DNA from: Aquanectria penicillioides
Taxonomy: Eukaryota > Ascomycota > Sordariomycetes > Hypocreales > Nectriaceae
Assembly (NCBI GenBank): GCA_003415625.1
Contig: PYIU01000006.1
Location: 1,054,001 to 1,118,000 of the forward strand
DNA: 64,000 bases
Direction: 5' to 3'
The position numbers and the translations under genes were made by a program. Shown in pieces: positions 27,301 to 37,354 of the stretch (position 1 is the stretch's first letter; each line of letters starts with the position of its first letter). The notes beneath the pieces are model-generated. The model was not told where the DNA came from. It searched no databases and saw nothing but the letters and a program-made list of their open reading frames with translations.

Positions 27301-27676
27301 CCAAGGCTACACTCAGGATGAGCTGACGCAGTTCAATGCCACCGGCCAGAGTGTCTACTTTGTGACTCTGGTGATCCTGCAATGGGGAAACATCCTCGCT
27401 GTGCGCAACAGACGCCTCAGCATTGTCCAGGCCGACCCCATCACCAAGCAACGACGCAACCCGTGGCTCATTTGCAGCATGCTCATCAGTTTGGCCATTG
27501 CCATCTTTGTCACTGAGGTCCCAGGCATCCAGAATTTGTTTGGCACCGCATCTGTCCCCATTGAGTTTTGGTTGATTCCCATTCCGCTCGCGTTAGGTGT
27601 ACTTTTGATGGATGAGATGCGCAAGTTGGTGGTGAGGGTCTGGCCCAACGGGCCAATTGCCAAGATTGCTTGGTAA
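24380..27676 (+). CDS. P-type cation ATPase, Na,K-ATPase-like (type IIC)
   Basis: Intronless 1098-aa P-type ATPase, plasma- or endomembrane cation pump. The start at ATG 24380 (MADENPPAEP) is preferred; an in-frame GTG lies upstream but is not a eukaryotic start. Residues about 30-65 are an Arg/Ser-rich tail. The phosphorylated Asp450 lies in CSDKTGTLT, the hinge motif TGDGVNDAP at 795-803, the helix-4 motif is PEGMP, and KGAPDVLLPG marks the nucleotide domain. The actuator motif reads TGEP (286-289) instead of TGES; the essential Glu is kept. Overall similarity is to animal Na,K/H,K-ATPase alpha subunits, which fungi keep as the little-studied type IIC. No beta subunit gene is visible here. 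Ion specificity cannot be read from the sequence. Confidence 0.9.
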   Translation: MADENPPAEPLEKEADRDLRITFEPAAHPGRGRTAETPGGDREARSRSRRRSLSRASVSSRNNLPTSPYSGVPIEYRTLSIQISESRNVDLETSGDVKAVKKDDQDYFSNLTFHQLDPSQLCQQLNIAQDQGLSESAAATRLQRDGKNTLPKPKTNYLKKLLGYVFGGFCSVLWIGVIIFFICWRPLSNPPSATNLALAILVIIVIALQAGFSAFQDWSTARTMNSITDLLPSEALVMRDGNWKKMSATELVSGDIVNLQIGNKVPADLRLLSHSGDIRFDRSILTGEPDEIEGTVDATDNNFLESRNIALMGTLVVNGSGVGVVILTGSRSVMGRIANATAAAEERATLIQMEIWRFVRIIVCLTIVLALVILFTWVGWLRRDHFAYMNVVAMLNNVMGCVVAFIPEGMPVAVALTLMMVARRMKSVNILPKGLSTVETLGCVNVICSDKTGTLTQNQMHVNSVSFVDQPIPVQDFHRKVDGEKPEECLTKLHDAALNCNDAYFDPATINLAVFQREVQGNATDAAVLRFAAGSSRGDSGKPNSQRIFQIPFNSKNKWMLTVHRPAPSDESSNELQVFVKGAPDVLLPGCTQFWSRETNSVQPLDYKATSAFRAYQDKLSRNAERVIVLCEKTIKPVNAPGTNAFSDEVAQNAIQDLTIVGILGITDPPRPETLDTVKECRRAGARFFMVTGDYGLTAAAIARNTGIFTGERDPDTLQTLNTNMDVTSKQMNEARLAGEVRSLLLEGHQLGSLTDDDWDIVCEYEEIVFARTTPEQKLRIVEEFRKRDNVVAVTGDGVNDAPALRAADVGIAIVTGSDVAIEAADLVLMDRFDSIIEAIRLGRLVFQNLQKVIAYLLPAGSWSEIWPVLLNVFFGVPLPLSSFLMIIICVFTDLFLSLSLIMEKEEFDLLSLPPRNHKRDHLITAKIYIQAYLFTGTMETCIAHAMFFLYYWRKAGISISNLFFLFEGYSDGYQGYTQDELTQFNATGQSVYFVTLVILQWGNILAVRNRRLSIVQADPITKQRRNPWLICSMLISLAIAIFVTEVPGIQNLFGTASVPIEFWLIPIPLALGVLLMDEMRKLVVRVWPNGPIAKIAW

Positions 27677-28184
27677 AAGGAAACGAAAAGAAGAGAGAAA
27701 AAAAAAAAGAAAAACAGAAAAAAGAAATTCATCTTTAACTATAGGATAGGTAGCCATAGCAATAATATCTATTCATGGTTTGGCTCGGCCAGTACCATTT
27801 CTTGACCATTCACATGTATTCATCCATTTCGGCCCTCGGTGACGTCTGCTGTTTGTTATCTCTCGCTTTCCATCGGCCATGATTGCGGCAGTTGTTTCTT
27901 AGTCGATTCGGGTGTAGCTCCACGATAATTGCATCACGGAGCGCTAGAAGGCCAATAGAAACCCGATTTAGACTCGAGCTACCATGTGTCTGAACCCTGC
28001 AAGTGCATGGCCGGCTTGGTCCGCATGCAGCTCCGCCGGATTAGGTTTTCCTCACTATCGATATTGGGGCTTCTCCATTTAGCTTCTGCTTTGGGTAATG
28101 TGTCTGCCGCCGCCCACGACTATACATAGGCGTCAACCAGCCCTTGAATTCCTCGCCTTTCGTCTAGCCTCGTTCGCAATCATC
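27677..28184. other. Intergenic: ATPase 3' flank, aminotransferase promoter
   Basis: Starts with an A-rich 3' UTR (27677-27730). No gene seen. An in-frame ATG at 28098 could extend the aminotransferase by 29 residues. Confidence 0.5.
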
Positions 28185-29821
28185 ATGCTGCCGCTTCATC
28201 GACTCCCCATGGGCAGAGCCCCACGCCTCGGGCCGTTGCGCAGGGCGCTGATCGGCGGTCCGGGTGCACCCTTGTTGAAGCCGAACCGGCAGTCGTTTCT
28301 ATCTACCTTGCATGCCAAGATGGACACTGCACCGCAGTCTGTAGTGGCCAGCCAGGGCAACTATCTTCAAACCCGCGATGGCACATGGATCCTTGACGCA
28401 AGCGCTGGCGCCTCTGTTGTCTCCGTTGGCCACAACGACCCCAGGGTCAAGCAGGCCATTGTCGACCAGCTTGACCAGGTCGCATATTGCTACAATCCCT
28501 TTTTTACCGCTTCTCCAGTGGAGAAGCTGTCCCAATTGTTGACAGATTCTACAAATGGCGAGATGACCAAAGTATTTATTGTCAGCTCCGGTACGGGACC
28601 CTATCGTGACTTGGTAGAGACATGTGAATATTGATGTGCCTTTCCAGGAACGGAGGCAGTGGAAGCCGCACTGAAAATAGCGAGGCAATACTTTATAGAG
28701 TTGCCAACGCCGCAACCCGCCAGGACGCGGTTCATTGCGCGCAAGCAATCCTATCATGGAAACACATTGGGCTCCTTAGCAGTGGGCTATCACCCAGGGC
28801 GCAGAAAGATCTACGAGCCAATCCTTTCCAACAACGTTTCTCATGTATCTCCTTGCTATCCTTATAGGGACATGAGGGAAGGGGAGACTGAAGCAGATTA
28901 CGTTTCCCGCCTAGCTGGTGAATTAGACAAGGAATTTCAAGCTGTCGGCCCAGAAACAGTGTGTGCCTTTATTGCAGAGACTGTTTCTGGAACGGTGGGT
29001 TTGCCCCCTTATTACGGAAACGCACAAGGAAACTCTGACGGATTGTTATAAAGTCTCTAGGATGCGTTCCTCCAGTTCCAGGATATTTCAAGGCGATGAA
29101 AGAAGTCTGCGACCGACATGGAGCCCTACTAATTATGGACGAGGTCATGTCTGGCATGGGCAGATGCGGCACCCTGCACGCTTGGGAAGAAGAGGGCGTT
29201 GTCCCCGACCTACAAACTGTGGCCAAGGGCCTTGGATCCGGCTACATGCCCATCGGCGCCTTGTTGGTGAGCAAGAAGGTAGATGATGCTTTGGCCAAAG
29301 GCACAGGAGCCTTTGTCCACAGCCAGACATACCAAGCGCATCCAGTGGCATGCGCAGCAGCCTACGCAGTACAAAAGATTATCCAAGAAGACGAGCTCTT
29401 GTCCAATGTGCGAGAAAATGGAGCATACCTCGGGGAGCTTCTGCAAGAGCGCCTTGGAGAACATAAGAATGTGGGAGATATTCGAGGACGAGGATTGTTC
29501 TGGGGAGTGAGTACATCCAATCGTCTCCGTTCCAAGTCAATCCCAAGCATTTCTGATTAACTAATGTCTTGTCAAAAGATTGAATTTGTCCTAGACAAAG
29601 CAACGAAGAAACCATTCCCACCAGGAGACAAGATTGCTGCGCTGGTTCACAAGACGGGACTGAGCCCTGATCACGGCATTTCGTTGATCCCAGCCAGTGG
29701 CAACGTCAACGGAACCGAAGGAGATTTGATCATTGTATCGCCGACATATACAGTAAACAGGAGGGAGGTGGAGCTGATTGTCGACAAGGTCGAGGCGGTA
29801 GTGAACGCCGCTTTTGAGTGA
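28185..29821 (+). CDS. Class III PLP-dependent aminotransferase
   Basis: Omega-amino-acid type aminotransferase, about 481 aa. Exons: 28185-28590, 28648-28998, 29061-29506, 29579-29821; total 1446 nt. Introns are 57, 62 and 72 nt; intron 2 uses a GTTTGC donor, which gives the expected GTVGCVPPVPGYFKAMKEVC. Family marks are ILDASAGASVVSVGHNDP, VSSGTEAVEAALKIAR, IMDEVMSGMGRCGTLHAWE (PLP-stacking Asp), the PLP lysine in TVAKGLGSGYMPIGALLVS, and QTYQAHPVACAAA. The N-terminus from ATG 28185 is Arg-rich (MLPLHRLPMGRAPRLGPLRRAL), so mitochondrial import is possible. ATGs at 28098 and 28320 are alternatives. Substrate is unknown. It converges tail to tail with the Zn2Cys6 gene, 161 bp apart. Confidence 0.88.
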
Positions 29822-29982
29822 CGCGGACCGGGCGCGGAACGAGAAGAGTATACAGTTTAAACCACCCGCTATGGATTTTCAGAACTATCAAGACTAACTA
29901 AACTCGCATACTCAAGAATAAAAAAGATGTACATGAAAATATATCCACCGGGTGGTTGTCTCTTTCGCCCGCTGGCACGGGA

Positions 29983-31522
29983 TTACATGATGAGGGCCTG
30001 CCCCGGGCGACCCAGCAAGCTCGTCCATCGAACAGACGACTGAGTCGCCCAGATTTCTTGGATCTGTTCAATGGCTTTCATAATATTCCAGCAACCCGTC
30101 TGGAGATGTAATGAAGTTAGTTTTGCCAGGAAAAAGTCTCGGTGATCGGGAGTAGAACTCTCTGCCGCAACGACAAAGTACGCCCACGTCAAAAGATGCC
30201 GACCAACAATGTCGATATATATATCCACTTCCTCCAACAAGCCCTTGAACTTCTCTACTAAATGCACAGTCTCGTGGGAGGGGGGGTTGGTTTTCGCCCT
30301 CTGGACATAGATATCGCAGGCCAAGGCGAGTAACTCGAATAGTTGGTTGATGAGGTGCTGTAATTCTGGATGGAATCGCAGGCCGAATTCCAAAAAGTCC
30401 AGACATGAGCGGCCACGGGCACTTAGATATTCTGTTCCATTCATCTCATCGAGGAGGGTTTCTCCAAATAAGCACACCCTGTGCGAGAGGTTAGGAATGA
30501 ATACATGGGCTCTAGATCTGGGGGTGTGTTGGGGTGTGAGCCATACCTGAGGATCTGAATCTTGACAAATTCGCCAAATTCGGACCGTAAAATATCCAAG
30601 CTATGCCCAGCCACGTTCAAAACAGTTCTCAAGGACCCATAGATGTGCTTGAAGCCATCGCTTCCGCTAATCATCTCTCGCAGATGGAGGAGTAATAGTG
30701 TCGTCATTGCTGATTCATCTTGATGCGGTGGGCAGTCGTTTGACCTCACGATGAGATCGCGGATCAAACTCTCGTAGTTTTCAGAGCGTTCGAACTTGGG
30801 GTTACCGCACTGGAGAAACAAGTGCTGCTCTGCCACGGCGACGATTGCTTTTCTCACCAAGGGGTCCGTCTCTGCCCGAGGGAGAACCAGGTCACGGTAC
30901 CCGTTGAATCCCAAGTTAATGACGGAAGTGACTTGAGCAATATGATCTGAGACTGCGGAATTATCAGCCAATGGGTGTCAAGGGACCGCCAAGGGGCGTG
31001 TGACGGACAGTACTGGAGGAAGTAACGGGAGGCCCCGTCGATGTGGTCGAGTCCCGCTTCGACCTGGCTTCGGGACTGGTTCCCATTAGGAAGTTTCTGC
31101 GCAAAGGTGTCCTTCTCGAATTCGGACAACCAAGGCTTGTATTGGTGTATGTGTTGTTCATCCTCGTGCTTTGCATCAAGAGTGGCCGGGGTAGCTTTCC
31201 TGTTTGAGAGCAGGGGCCCTTCGGGAGAGACGTCTAGGACAGGAAGACTTTTGCCGGTGAGTTTTCCCCTCGATGCCACGCCTTGGTTAAAACGGTATCG
31301 AATCCCCAGGCCGCTGCATGTGATGTTTTTTGCTCGGCATTTCTGGCAACTTGGCTCCTCCCGGTCGCAATCAATGCGGCGGCGCGAGCACTCATAGCAG
31401 CCTACAGCACCTCGTTGTTAGTTGATCCTTCAGCCGCACCGCAGCAATGAGATGTGAGCAATCATGCCTTTAACTTTTGGCCTCTTCTGTCGGCCTGTCT
31501 GGCGAGTTTCGTCTGGGACCAT
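29983..31522 (-). CDS. Zn(II)2Cys6 transcription factor
   Basis: Fungal binuclear zinc-cluster regulator, 449 aa in four exons: 31522-31468, 31401-31009, 30952-30547, 30478-29983 (1350 nt). The DNA-binding cluster is near the N-terminus: KVKGCYECSRRRIDCD, then SCQKCRAKNITCSG, giving six Cys in the standard spacing. The rest resembles the fungal-specific transcription factor domain 2 (ASRYFLQYFSDHIAQV...NGYRDLVLPRAETDPLVRKAIVAVAEQHL). Introns 2 and 3 are GT-AG (56 and 68 nt). Intron 1 (31467-31402) needs a GC donor (AAAG/GCATGA) to join KVKG to CYECS in frame; no GT site upstream works. The target genes are unknown. The neighbouring aminotransferase is only a guess. Confidence 0.82.
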
Positions 31523-32559
31523 TATGTTGTTGTTCTTATCGGGATCTTTTTGTGCCTTCTTGATACCCTCTCTCGGGGGTCAATTGAATCCCTGTCCGGG
31601 GTCTCGGCAATCACATGCGCCGAGCCTCTAAGTGGCAGGGAGGAACAGCAACGGAGCAAACTCCAGCAATAAAGCAATAATCGGGGGCCAGGGTTGAAGA
31701 AGAACCTAGTGAGCAACTTGCGCGCAAAGAGCAAAGACAATTGTCAGATAACTCGTCGGTCGACCTCGACCGACGTCGCTAATATCACGACTCAGAGATA
31801 ACTTGGCGGCGTTGGGGCCGAGTTCTAAAGCGGGGTTATCCAACTAGCCGTGAGATAAGAGATAGGCGCCTGCAAGTAAGGTACCTATAACCTATACATG
31901 GCTTGTCATAGGACCGGATACCTTGATAGTGTAGATGAACCCCGATTGCTCGTTGGCTGGACCCGGATTGAAAGATTTTCCCCAAAACAGAAGGTAGACG
32001 GAGACGCCATTCCCACTCCAGACAGGCACATGACCACTGGATGCATCGTCTTGGTGCAATTATGCAGTCAATGGCATCGCTTTCATCGGCAAATCAGGTT
32101 CGAAATTGAGAATCTTCGGTCCGAGGATTCGTTCTTGGATATAGTTTATATCTATAAATGCGAATTTGAAGGCCATTTTCTTCCCGCTCATAGGATGCCC
32201 GTCGCCTTTTAGCTGGAACCTGCGTCTCTATTTGCTACCTTCCTTTAGATGGCTTTGTCAGCGCCGGCTTGTTCATGGAACATGACCACTTACCCTGGAG
32301 ATGATGCGGAACACACCAACTTATCCAGCGCAGCACCTGCAAACGGAGAACCACAAATTCCCATTCATCCATCTTGACCTCTTCTTAAATCGCCGACTTC
32401 GCCCTTGACAGTGGGATTCATGATTGAGACTAGTCGTTTATGAGGTGCTAGATTTTACTTTCTTTTGATGATCCGGTAAAATTCCAGGTTCATCGCGGTT
32501 GGGCCTCCAAATTCCGCACACCAAGAACTGAGCGGTAGTCAGTGGGCAGAAGGAGCTAC
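31523..32559. other. Intergenic between divergent Zn2Cys6 and ASX genes
   Basis: About 1 kb, likely holding both promoters. No supported gene; the 104-codon frame at 31898-32212 is unconvincing. Confidence 0.5.
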
Positions 32560-33535
32560 ATGAATACACCACGCAACATGGAGAGTCCCAAGGCCCAAAA
32601 GGAGGGGACGAGAGAATCACAGTCTTCATCGCCACTCTCATCTATTCAAGAACCAGAAATTCCTAATGGCTCAACACCACAGCTACCGCCTGTTCAAGAC
32701 ATGAAGTTGTCATCACCATCAAGGGGCAAGGAATCATCGGTAGCCCCTAAACCAAGGGCCTCAAAGAAAAAGGTTGTTGTGAGAAGGGCTGCTAAGAAGT
32801 CAAAATGGGATGCGGAGAGCATCCTCGCCGACCCAAAGTCGCCTTTGGCTTCAGCTGAACTCAGGGTAGGATCAAAAGCCCCCCATCATTGTGCGCAGGA
32901 GTTGCTGACTGATTTCGCAGACGGTATTGACCAACCCTATGGCGTGGGACGTGTTAGATCTAGAAGAAAAGGCAGAAATTCTCGGCCTGTTCCCAGACGC
33001 TCAGCATATCCTTAGCGCTGGCACAGATGATGCCCGCCCAGATTTTGCATCGCTCAGAAATGACGACAGCTTCCGGTATGACTGCGCCGTGTACACTGAG
33101 AACATCTCGCAAGGGCGACACGACCCCGAGTGGCTGGCGTCAGCCTGGTCTGCGCATGAGAGACGAAAAGTGGGAGAATTTGACGAGTACTTGGAAACCA
33201 AGTTCAAGGAAGAATGGGAGGTTGAGTTGCCGCCAGAGATGCAGTCACACAGAGGAGTTGCAGCTACAGAGGAGTGCGAGGCCAGGACGGAGGATTCTGA
33301 AATGAAGAATATGGGGACGGAGGTACCAAACAGGGCTGAGAAAGCAGAGGGCGGAGGAGATGAAGAGGCACAAACTAAAGAAGGCCAAGATGAGGCTATG
33401 GACGAGCTTCAGACAGAGCTCAATGGTGAGGGGAATCAGGACGATAATGAGCAAAAAACCATGACGGTACGCCGGTCACGGAGGAGCGCGAGGACGGTTG
33501 TTGACATGGAGGAGAGTGAAGATGAGCTTGCATGA
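32560..33535 (+). CDS. ASX/DEUBAD-domain nuclear protein
   Basis: A 306-aa protein of the fungal ASX-homology (DEUBAD) family. Exons 32560-32865 and 32921-33535, intron 55 nt (GTAGGA...GCAG). Start at ATG 32560 (MNTPRNMESPK); an upstream GTG frame is not used. Residues 1-75 are Ser/Pro-rich, followed by a basic segment RASKKKVVVRRAAKKSKW that looks like a nuclear signal. The domain covers about residues 85-205: ILADPKSPLASAELRTVLTNPMAWDVLDLEEKAEILGLFPDAQHI, then ARPDFASLRNDDSFRYDCAVYTENISQGRHDPEWL. The tail is acidic. In animals this domain activates the H2A deubiquitinase BAP1/Calypso; a similar role with a UCH-type enzyme in fungi is inference. Confidence 0.85.
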
Positions 33536-33967
33536 AAGCTATAACATAACAATCTGCTCCAGAGCATCTGAGCCGAGGCAGGAAATAAGAGAATAAAAAG
33601 CCATATAAGAAAGCGTGGGATTGTTTGAAATGCATACACTGTAACCTGACAGTGGCGCTCTGATTTTTGGCGGGGCAGTAGGTACAGTGATGAGGGTTCA
33701 GTTGATGCCCCACCGACAGGTGGTGGTCCTCAGTGACGTCGGCAGGCGACGGTTCTCAACCGCCCAGGCTGGGAACCGATCTCTGGATCCGCTCAACTTA
33801 GTTAGGCACAACTTCAACATCAAACCAAGAATCAGCGTGGAATACAAATTGACTCAACTGTCTACCGCCTCAAGTTACCGGCCAAGTCCCAGCATTTCTG
33901 CAGTCGCATCGCTGCAACCCTTCACAGTCCTGGGAGGTTTTGCCCTGGGGCCGAGTGGTCGCACACC
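33536..33967. other. Intergenic between ASX and ELP5
   Basis: 432 bp, tandem orientation. Holds the ASX 3' end and the ELP5 promoter. No other feature seen. Confidence 0.5.
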
Positions 33968-35169
33968 ATGCCGCCCGCACCAAACGCCGCCCACACCCGC
34001 TCTCACAGCATCCTGCTGCTGCAAAAACTCTTGAATCTTCGCGACGGCGCAAGCCCGCTCACCCTGGTTATCGACAGCCTCGAGCAGACGGCGCAACCAG
34101 TGTTGAGAGAGTTCATCTCTAGAGCAAAGGTGACTTTCACGCCCCCCCCTCCTCCCCCCCTTTTTTCTTTTTCTTTTTTTGCACGCCTTGAATTCTAGAA
34201 AAGCGACAGGGACTGACTGCTGTGCATAGATCGCCAAGACATCAGTGATATTCCTCTCGTTTGCGACTCTCAAGAAACCTCGAGATGTCGATGTCTTCAT
34301 CCGAGCCGCCGGCAAGGACTCGAACACTGTTCGACGGGAACTTGCAACTCATTATCCCGCATTCAACCCTCAGACTGCCAAAGATAAACCAGCACAGAGT
34401 GAGTCAAGGACCAGCTTCCTTCTGCTGTTAAGCCCCAAGCTGACAATTTCTCTTAGGAGCTGTCGTAATTATTGATTCACTTAATGCCCTAGCTTCTACG
34501 GCCCCTCAGACACTTTCCAGCTTTTTGTCTAGTATCATCACCCCTGCAGTCTCAATCGTGGCTACCTACCATGACGACGTACCCATCGTTCTGCCAAAGT
34601 CCGTTAGCGAGTATGAGCCTCATCCTTTCACCACCCTATGCCACCTCGCCACGGCCATTTTGAGGCTTTCTAGTTTGTACCAGGAGATTGAGCGGCAAAA
34701 AGCCCGGAACAGGAGTATTCAGGAGCCAGAATGGGGCCTCAACGAACATCGCGAGGGAGTCCTGGTTGGACTCAAGGTCAAGGGACAAGACAAAACCGAG
34801 GACGGCAATGGCGTGGTCGTGAGCATGGAGCTACGACGTCGCAGCGGCAGGACCGTCACCGAAAAGTTCATTCTAAGCCGGAAAGAATCTCCCGCGCAGT
34901 CAGCATCCGCAATGCCCGGAAAGGTCTGCTTGCTGACAGACCACCCCATGTTCCGGGCGCCCGCAGACGATGGCGAAGCCGGCGAGGGCGACGAGGAGCC
35001 CGAGAGCACCTTCAACCTCGGGCTCACAGAGAAGCAGCGAAAGGACAGAGAGGGAATTGTATTGCCATACTTTGACGCGCAGACGGATATCGGCGCAGGC
35101 GAAGGTGGCAGAATATTGTACGAGATGGGTAGGGAGGACGATTTCGATGAGGAGGAGGATGAAATCTGA
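33968..35169 (+). CDS. ELP5: Elongator complex subunit Elp5
   Basis: Subunit of the Elp4-Elp5-Elp6 hexamer of Elongator, which adds the cm5 side chain to wobble uridine of cytosolic tRNAs. Three exons: 33968-34129, 34230-34398, 34457-35169; 1044 nt, 347 aa. Introns are 100 and 58 nt, both GT-AG; the first contains a C/T-rich tract. The protein shows a RecA-like pattern: SHSILLLQKLLNLRDGASPLTLVIDSLEQTAQPVLREFI, then SVIFLSF, then RAVVIIDSLNALAS, and SSFLSSIITPAVSIVATYHDDVP. The acidic end DDFDEEEDEI is typical of Elp5. No Walker A is present, as expected in this subunit. The match to Elp5/Iki1 is from family knowledge. Confidence 0.85.
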
Positions 35170-36092
35170 TGAGTATTGGACATGCGGAAAAGTCTTGATT
35201 CATGATTGATGTTTTACGAGCCACTTGATTAGATTCATTTCAATGGAGGCGGTTGAGATGGACAGTCACGACGGGAGGCTCATCGCACACTGCGATTGTC
35301 GTGGTTTTGTGGTGGGCTAATCCGTTGCTGTGCTGCTTGCAGGTTCCTCCTACCTACCTACCTAGTCATGACAGCCCACTAAGAGAGTCATGAAGGCTCC
35401 TGTGGTGCTGGTAGGAGAAGCCTAAAAAGAACCTATTTCAAAGCACTTTGGAGCAGTGACCACCAGGAAGAGTTTAAATGAAGAAGAATGAACAATAAAT
35501 GACATAAAAAAGACTCACGAATGAGAGCTTCCCTTTTATCGTTGACTTCATGACCTGGTGTTGCGGTCGAGGCTAAAAAGTGGCATGGCATGCCACGTCC
35601 TTTTTTTTTTTTTCATCTAATCAGCGCCACCACTCACACACGCCCACCCTTCGCTCACTCCCAGGGATACTGTCAACGACTCAAGGTGCACATACATGCA
35701 GCTAAAACAAACGACACCACGGCAAACTCTCGCAACGCCCGACCTTGATCTCCGCCTCAGGATTCCCAACTTGCTTCGCGCACCTGACTCCCTCGCAGCG
35801 CTAGGACACAATCGGGAATTGCTTCCTCCAGACTGTCGTTTCTGCCTCTGCCTGCGCTGCTTCAACGTCTACCTGGGCGCGCCCCCCTCTCCACACCCAA
35901 AAGGCCAACGCCGCATTGTCGTCTATCTTGACACGTTTGGTCCAAACGTCACCAGGGGACTTCAGTACATCTGCATCGACCACCACCCGCCCACCAACCC
36001 TCGATCCCGCCTCCGAGTCGTTCTCTTCCTGCGTTGACTCTTTTTTTCCCCCCGCTGGTCTTTCCCCGCCTCGACTTCAAACAACTGTCAAT
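35170..36092. other. Intergenic and long SEC22 leader, with possible uORF
   Basis: About 0.9 kb. T run at 35600-35613. From ATG 35696 an open frame of 113 codons runs to 36037, 55 nt before the SEC22 ATG; it has no recognisable family and may be chance or an upstream ORF. Confidence 0.45.
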
Positions 36093-36844
36093 ATGATCTA
36101 CTCAACGCAAATATCAAGGCTGGATGGTATGTGTCCATTGTCCCTTTTCGTCCCGCCGTCCTTTCCAGGATGGGAGAGCGGTTGCTCGCGCTCGCGCACA
36201 TCAGCTGACTGCCAATCTTTCTTCTACCAGGCCTCATGCTCTGTGCCTCCGTCGACGATGAGTCCGCCGAAGCCGCCCTCGCCGAGACCAAGCAGAACGT
36301 CCGCCAGGTGCTTCGCAAGCTGAGGGGCAGCTCGGAACCCCAAGCCAGCATCGAGACGGGCGCCCACACGCTGCACTACATCATCGACTCGGACATTGTC
36401 TTCCTCGCCGTCTGCGCCGCCTCGTACCCGCGCAAGCTCGCCTTCACCTACCTGGCCGACCTGGCCCGCGAGTTCACCACCATCTACCCGACCCAGCAGG
36501 TCCACTCGGTCGCGCTGCGGCCCTACGCCTTCATGGAGTTTGACAACTTCATCTCCAAGAGCAAGGGCACCTACGCCGACGCCCGCGCCGCCCAGAACCT
36601 CGACAAGCTCAACGACGAGCTGCGCGACGTCACAAAGGTCATGACCAAGAATATCGAGGACCTCCTGTACCGCGGCGATAGCTTGGAACGCATGGGCGAG
36701 CTGAGCTCCCGCCTGCGCGACGACAGCAAGAAGTACCGCCGCGCCGCCGTCCGCATCAACTGGGAGCTTCTGGTGAAGCAGTACGGTCCCTTTGCCGGGC
36801 TCGGCTTCATCATCCTCGTCTTCCTCTACTGGCGCTTCTTCTAA
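36093..36844 (+). CDS. SEC22: R-SNARE Sec22
   Basis: Vesicle SNARE for ER-Golgi transport, 215 aa, close to the yeast length of 214. Exons 36093-36126 and 36231-36844; intron 104 nt (GTATGT...CCAG) right after the first 11 codons. Longin domain at about residues 1-120 (MIYSTQISRLDGLMLCASVDDE..., TYLADLAREFTTIYP). The SNARE helix spans about 125-190 with the zero-layer Arg in DLLYRGDSLERM. A C-terminal membrane anchor follows (YGPFAGLGFIILVFLYWRFF). Codon use is strongly C-biased, which produces a long mirror frame on the other strand that is not a gene. Confidence 0.93.
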
Positions 36845-37354
36845 TAAACCAAGCCATGGACGGATCCGCACAATCTAACTCTTTCTATATAAACGTCGAC
36901 CCACCATTCAGCGAGGCGCACCCGCATGATTCTTCCATTATTATTTTTTTGTTTCCTTGGGGGGCGCGGGGGGCTTTTCAGTCAAGGACAGGACGAATGG
37001 GCATTGCGACAAGGGACTGTTTTGAAGACAATGCCGTGGTTTCAGGAGACGCGGCTGGGAATCTCTTGCAAAAGGCTATGTACATTATGTGACTATTTAC
37101 GTTGGATTCATCGTGTCCAGTTTCGTCCTCGTTTGTTTCTAGCGAGCTCGTTAACGTCGTAACTCAAGTGCTGTATCGCCCACTCCGTCCTACCAGTCGT
37201 AGGCTCCTCTGATACTCCGAAACTCCGTGTCCCAAATTGCATCCCAAATAAAACCAACTAAGCAAATGGCGAGATATACCAAACACCAGAAGAGAAATAA
37301 AGAAACAAAGGTAGAACCCTGGGGACATGAATATCCAACACACACCTACATGAC
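36845..37354. other. Intergenic between convergent SEC22 and CaaX genes
   Basis: 510 bp shared 3' region. Nothing else seen. Confidence 0.5.

Noticed and set aside
36224..36871. 215-codon minus-strand frame opposite SEC22
   Set aside because: Mirror of strongly C-biased codons of SEC22; Val/Glu/Leu-rich, no family.
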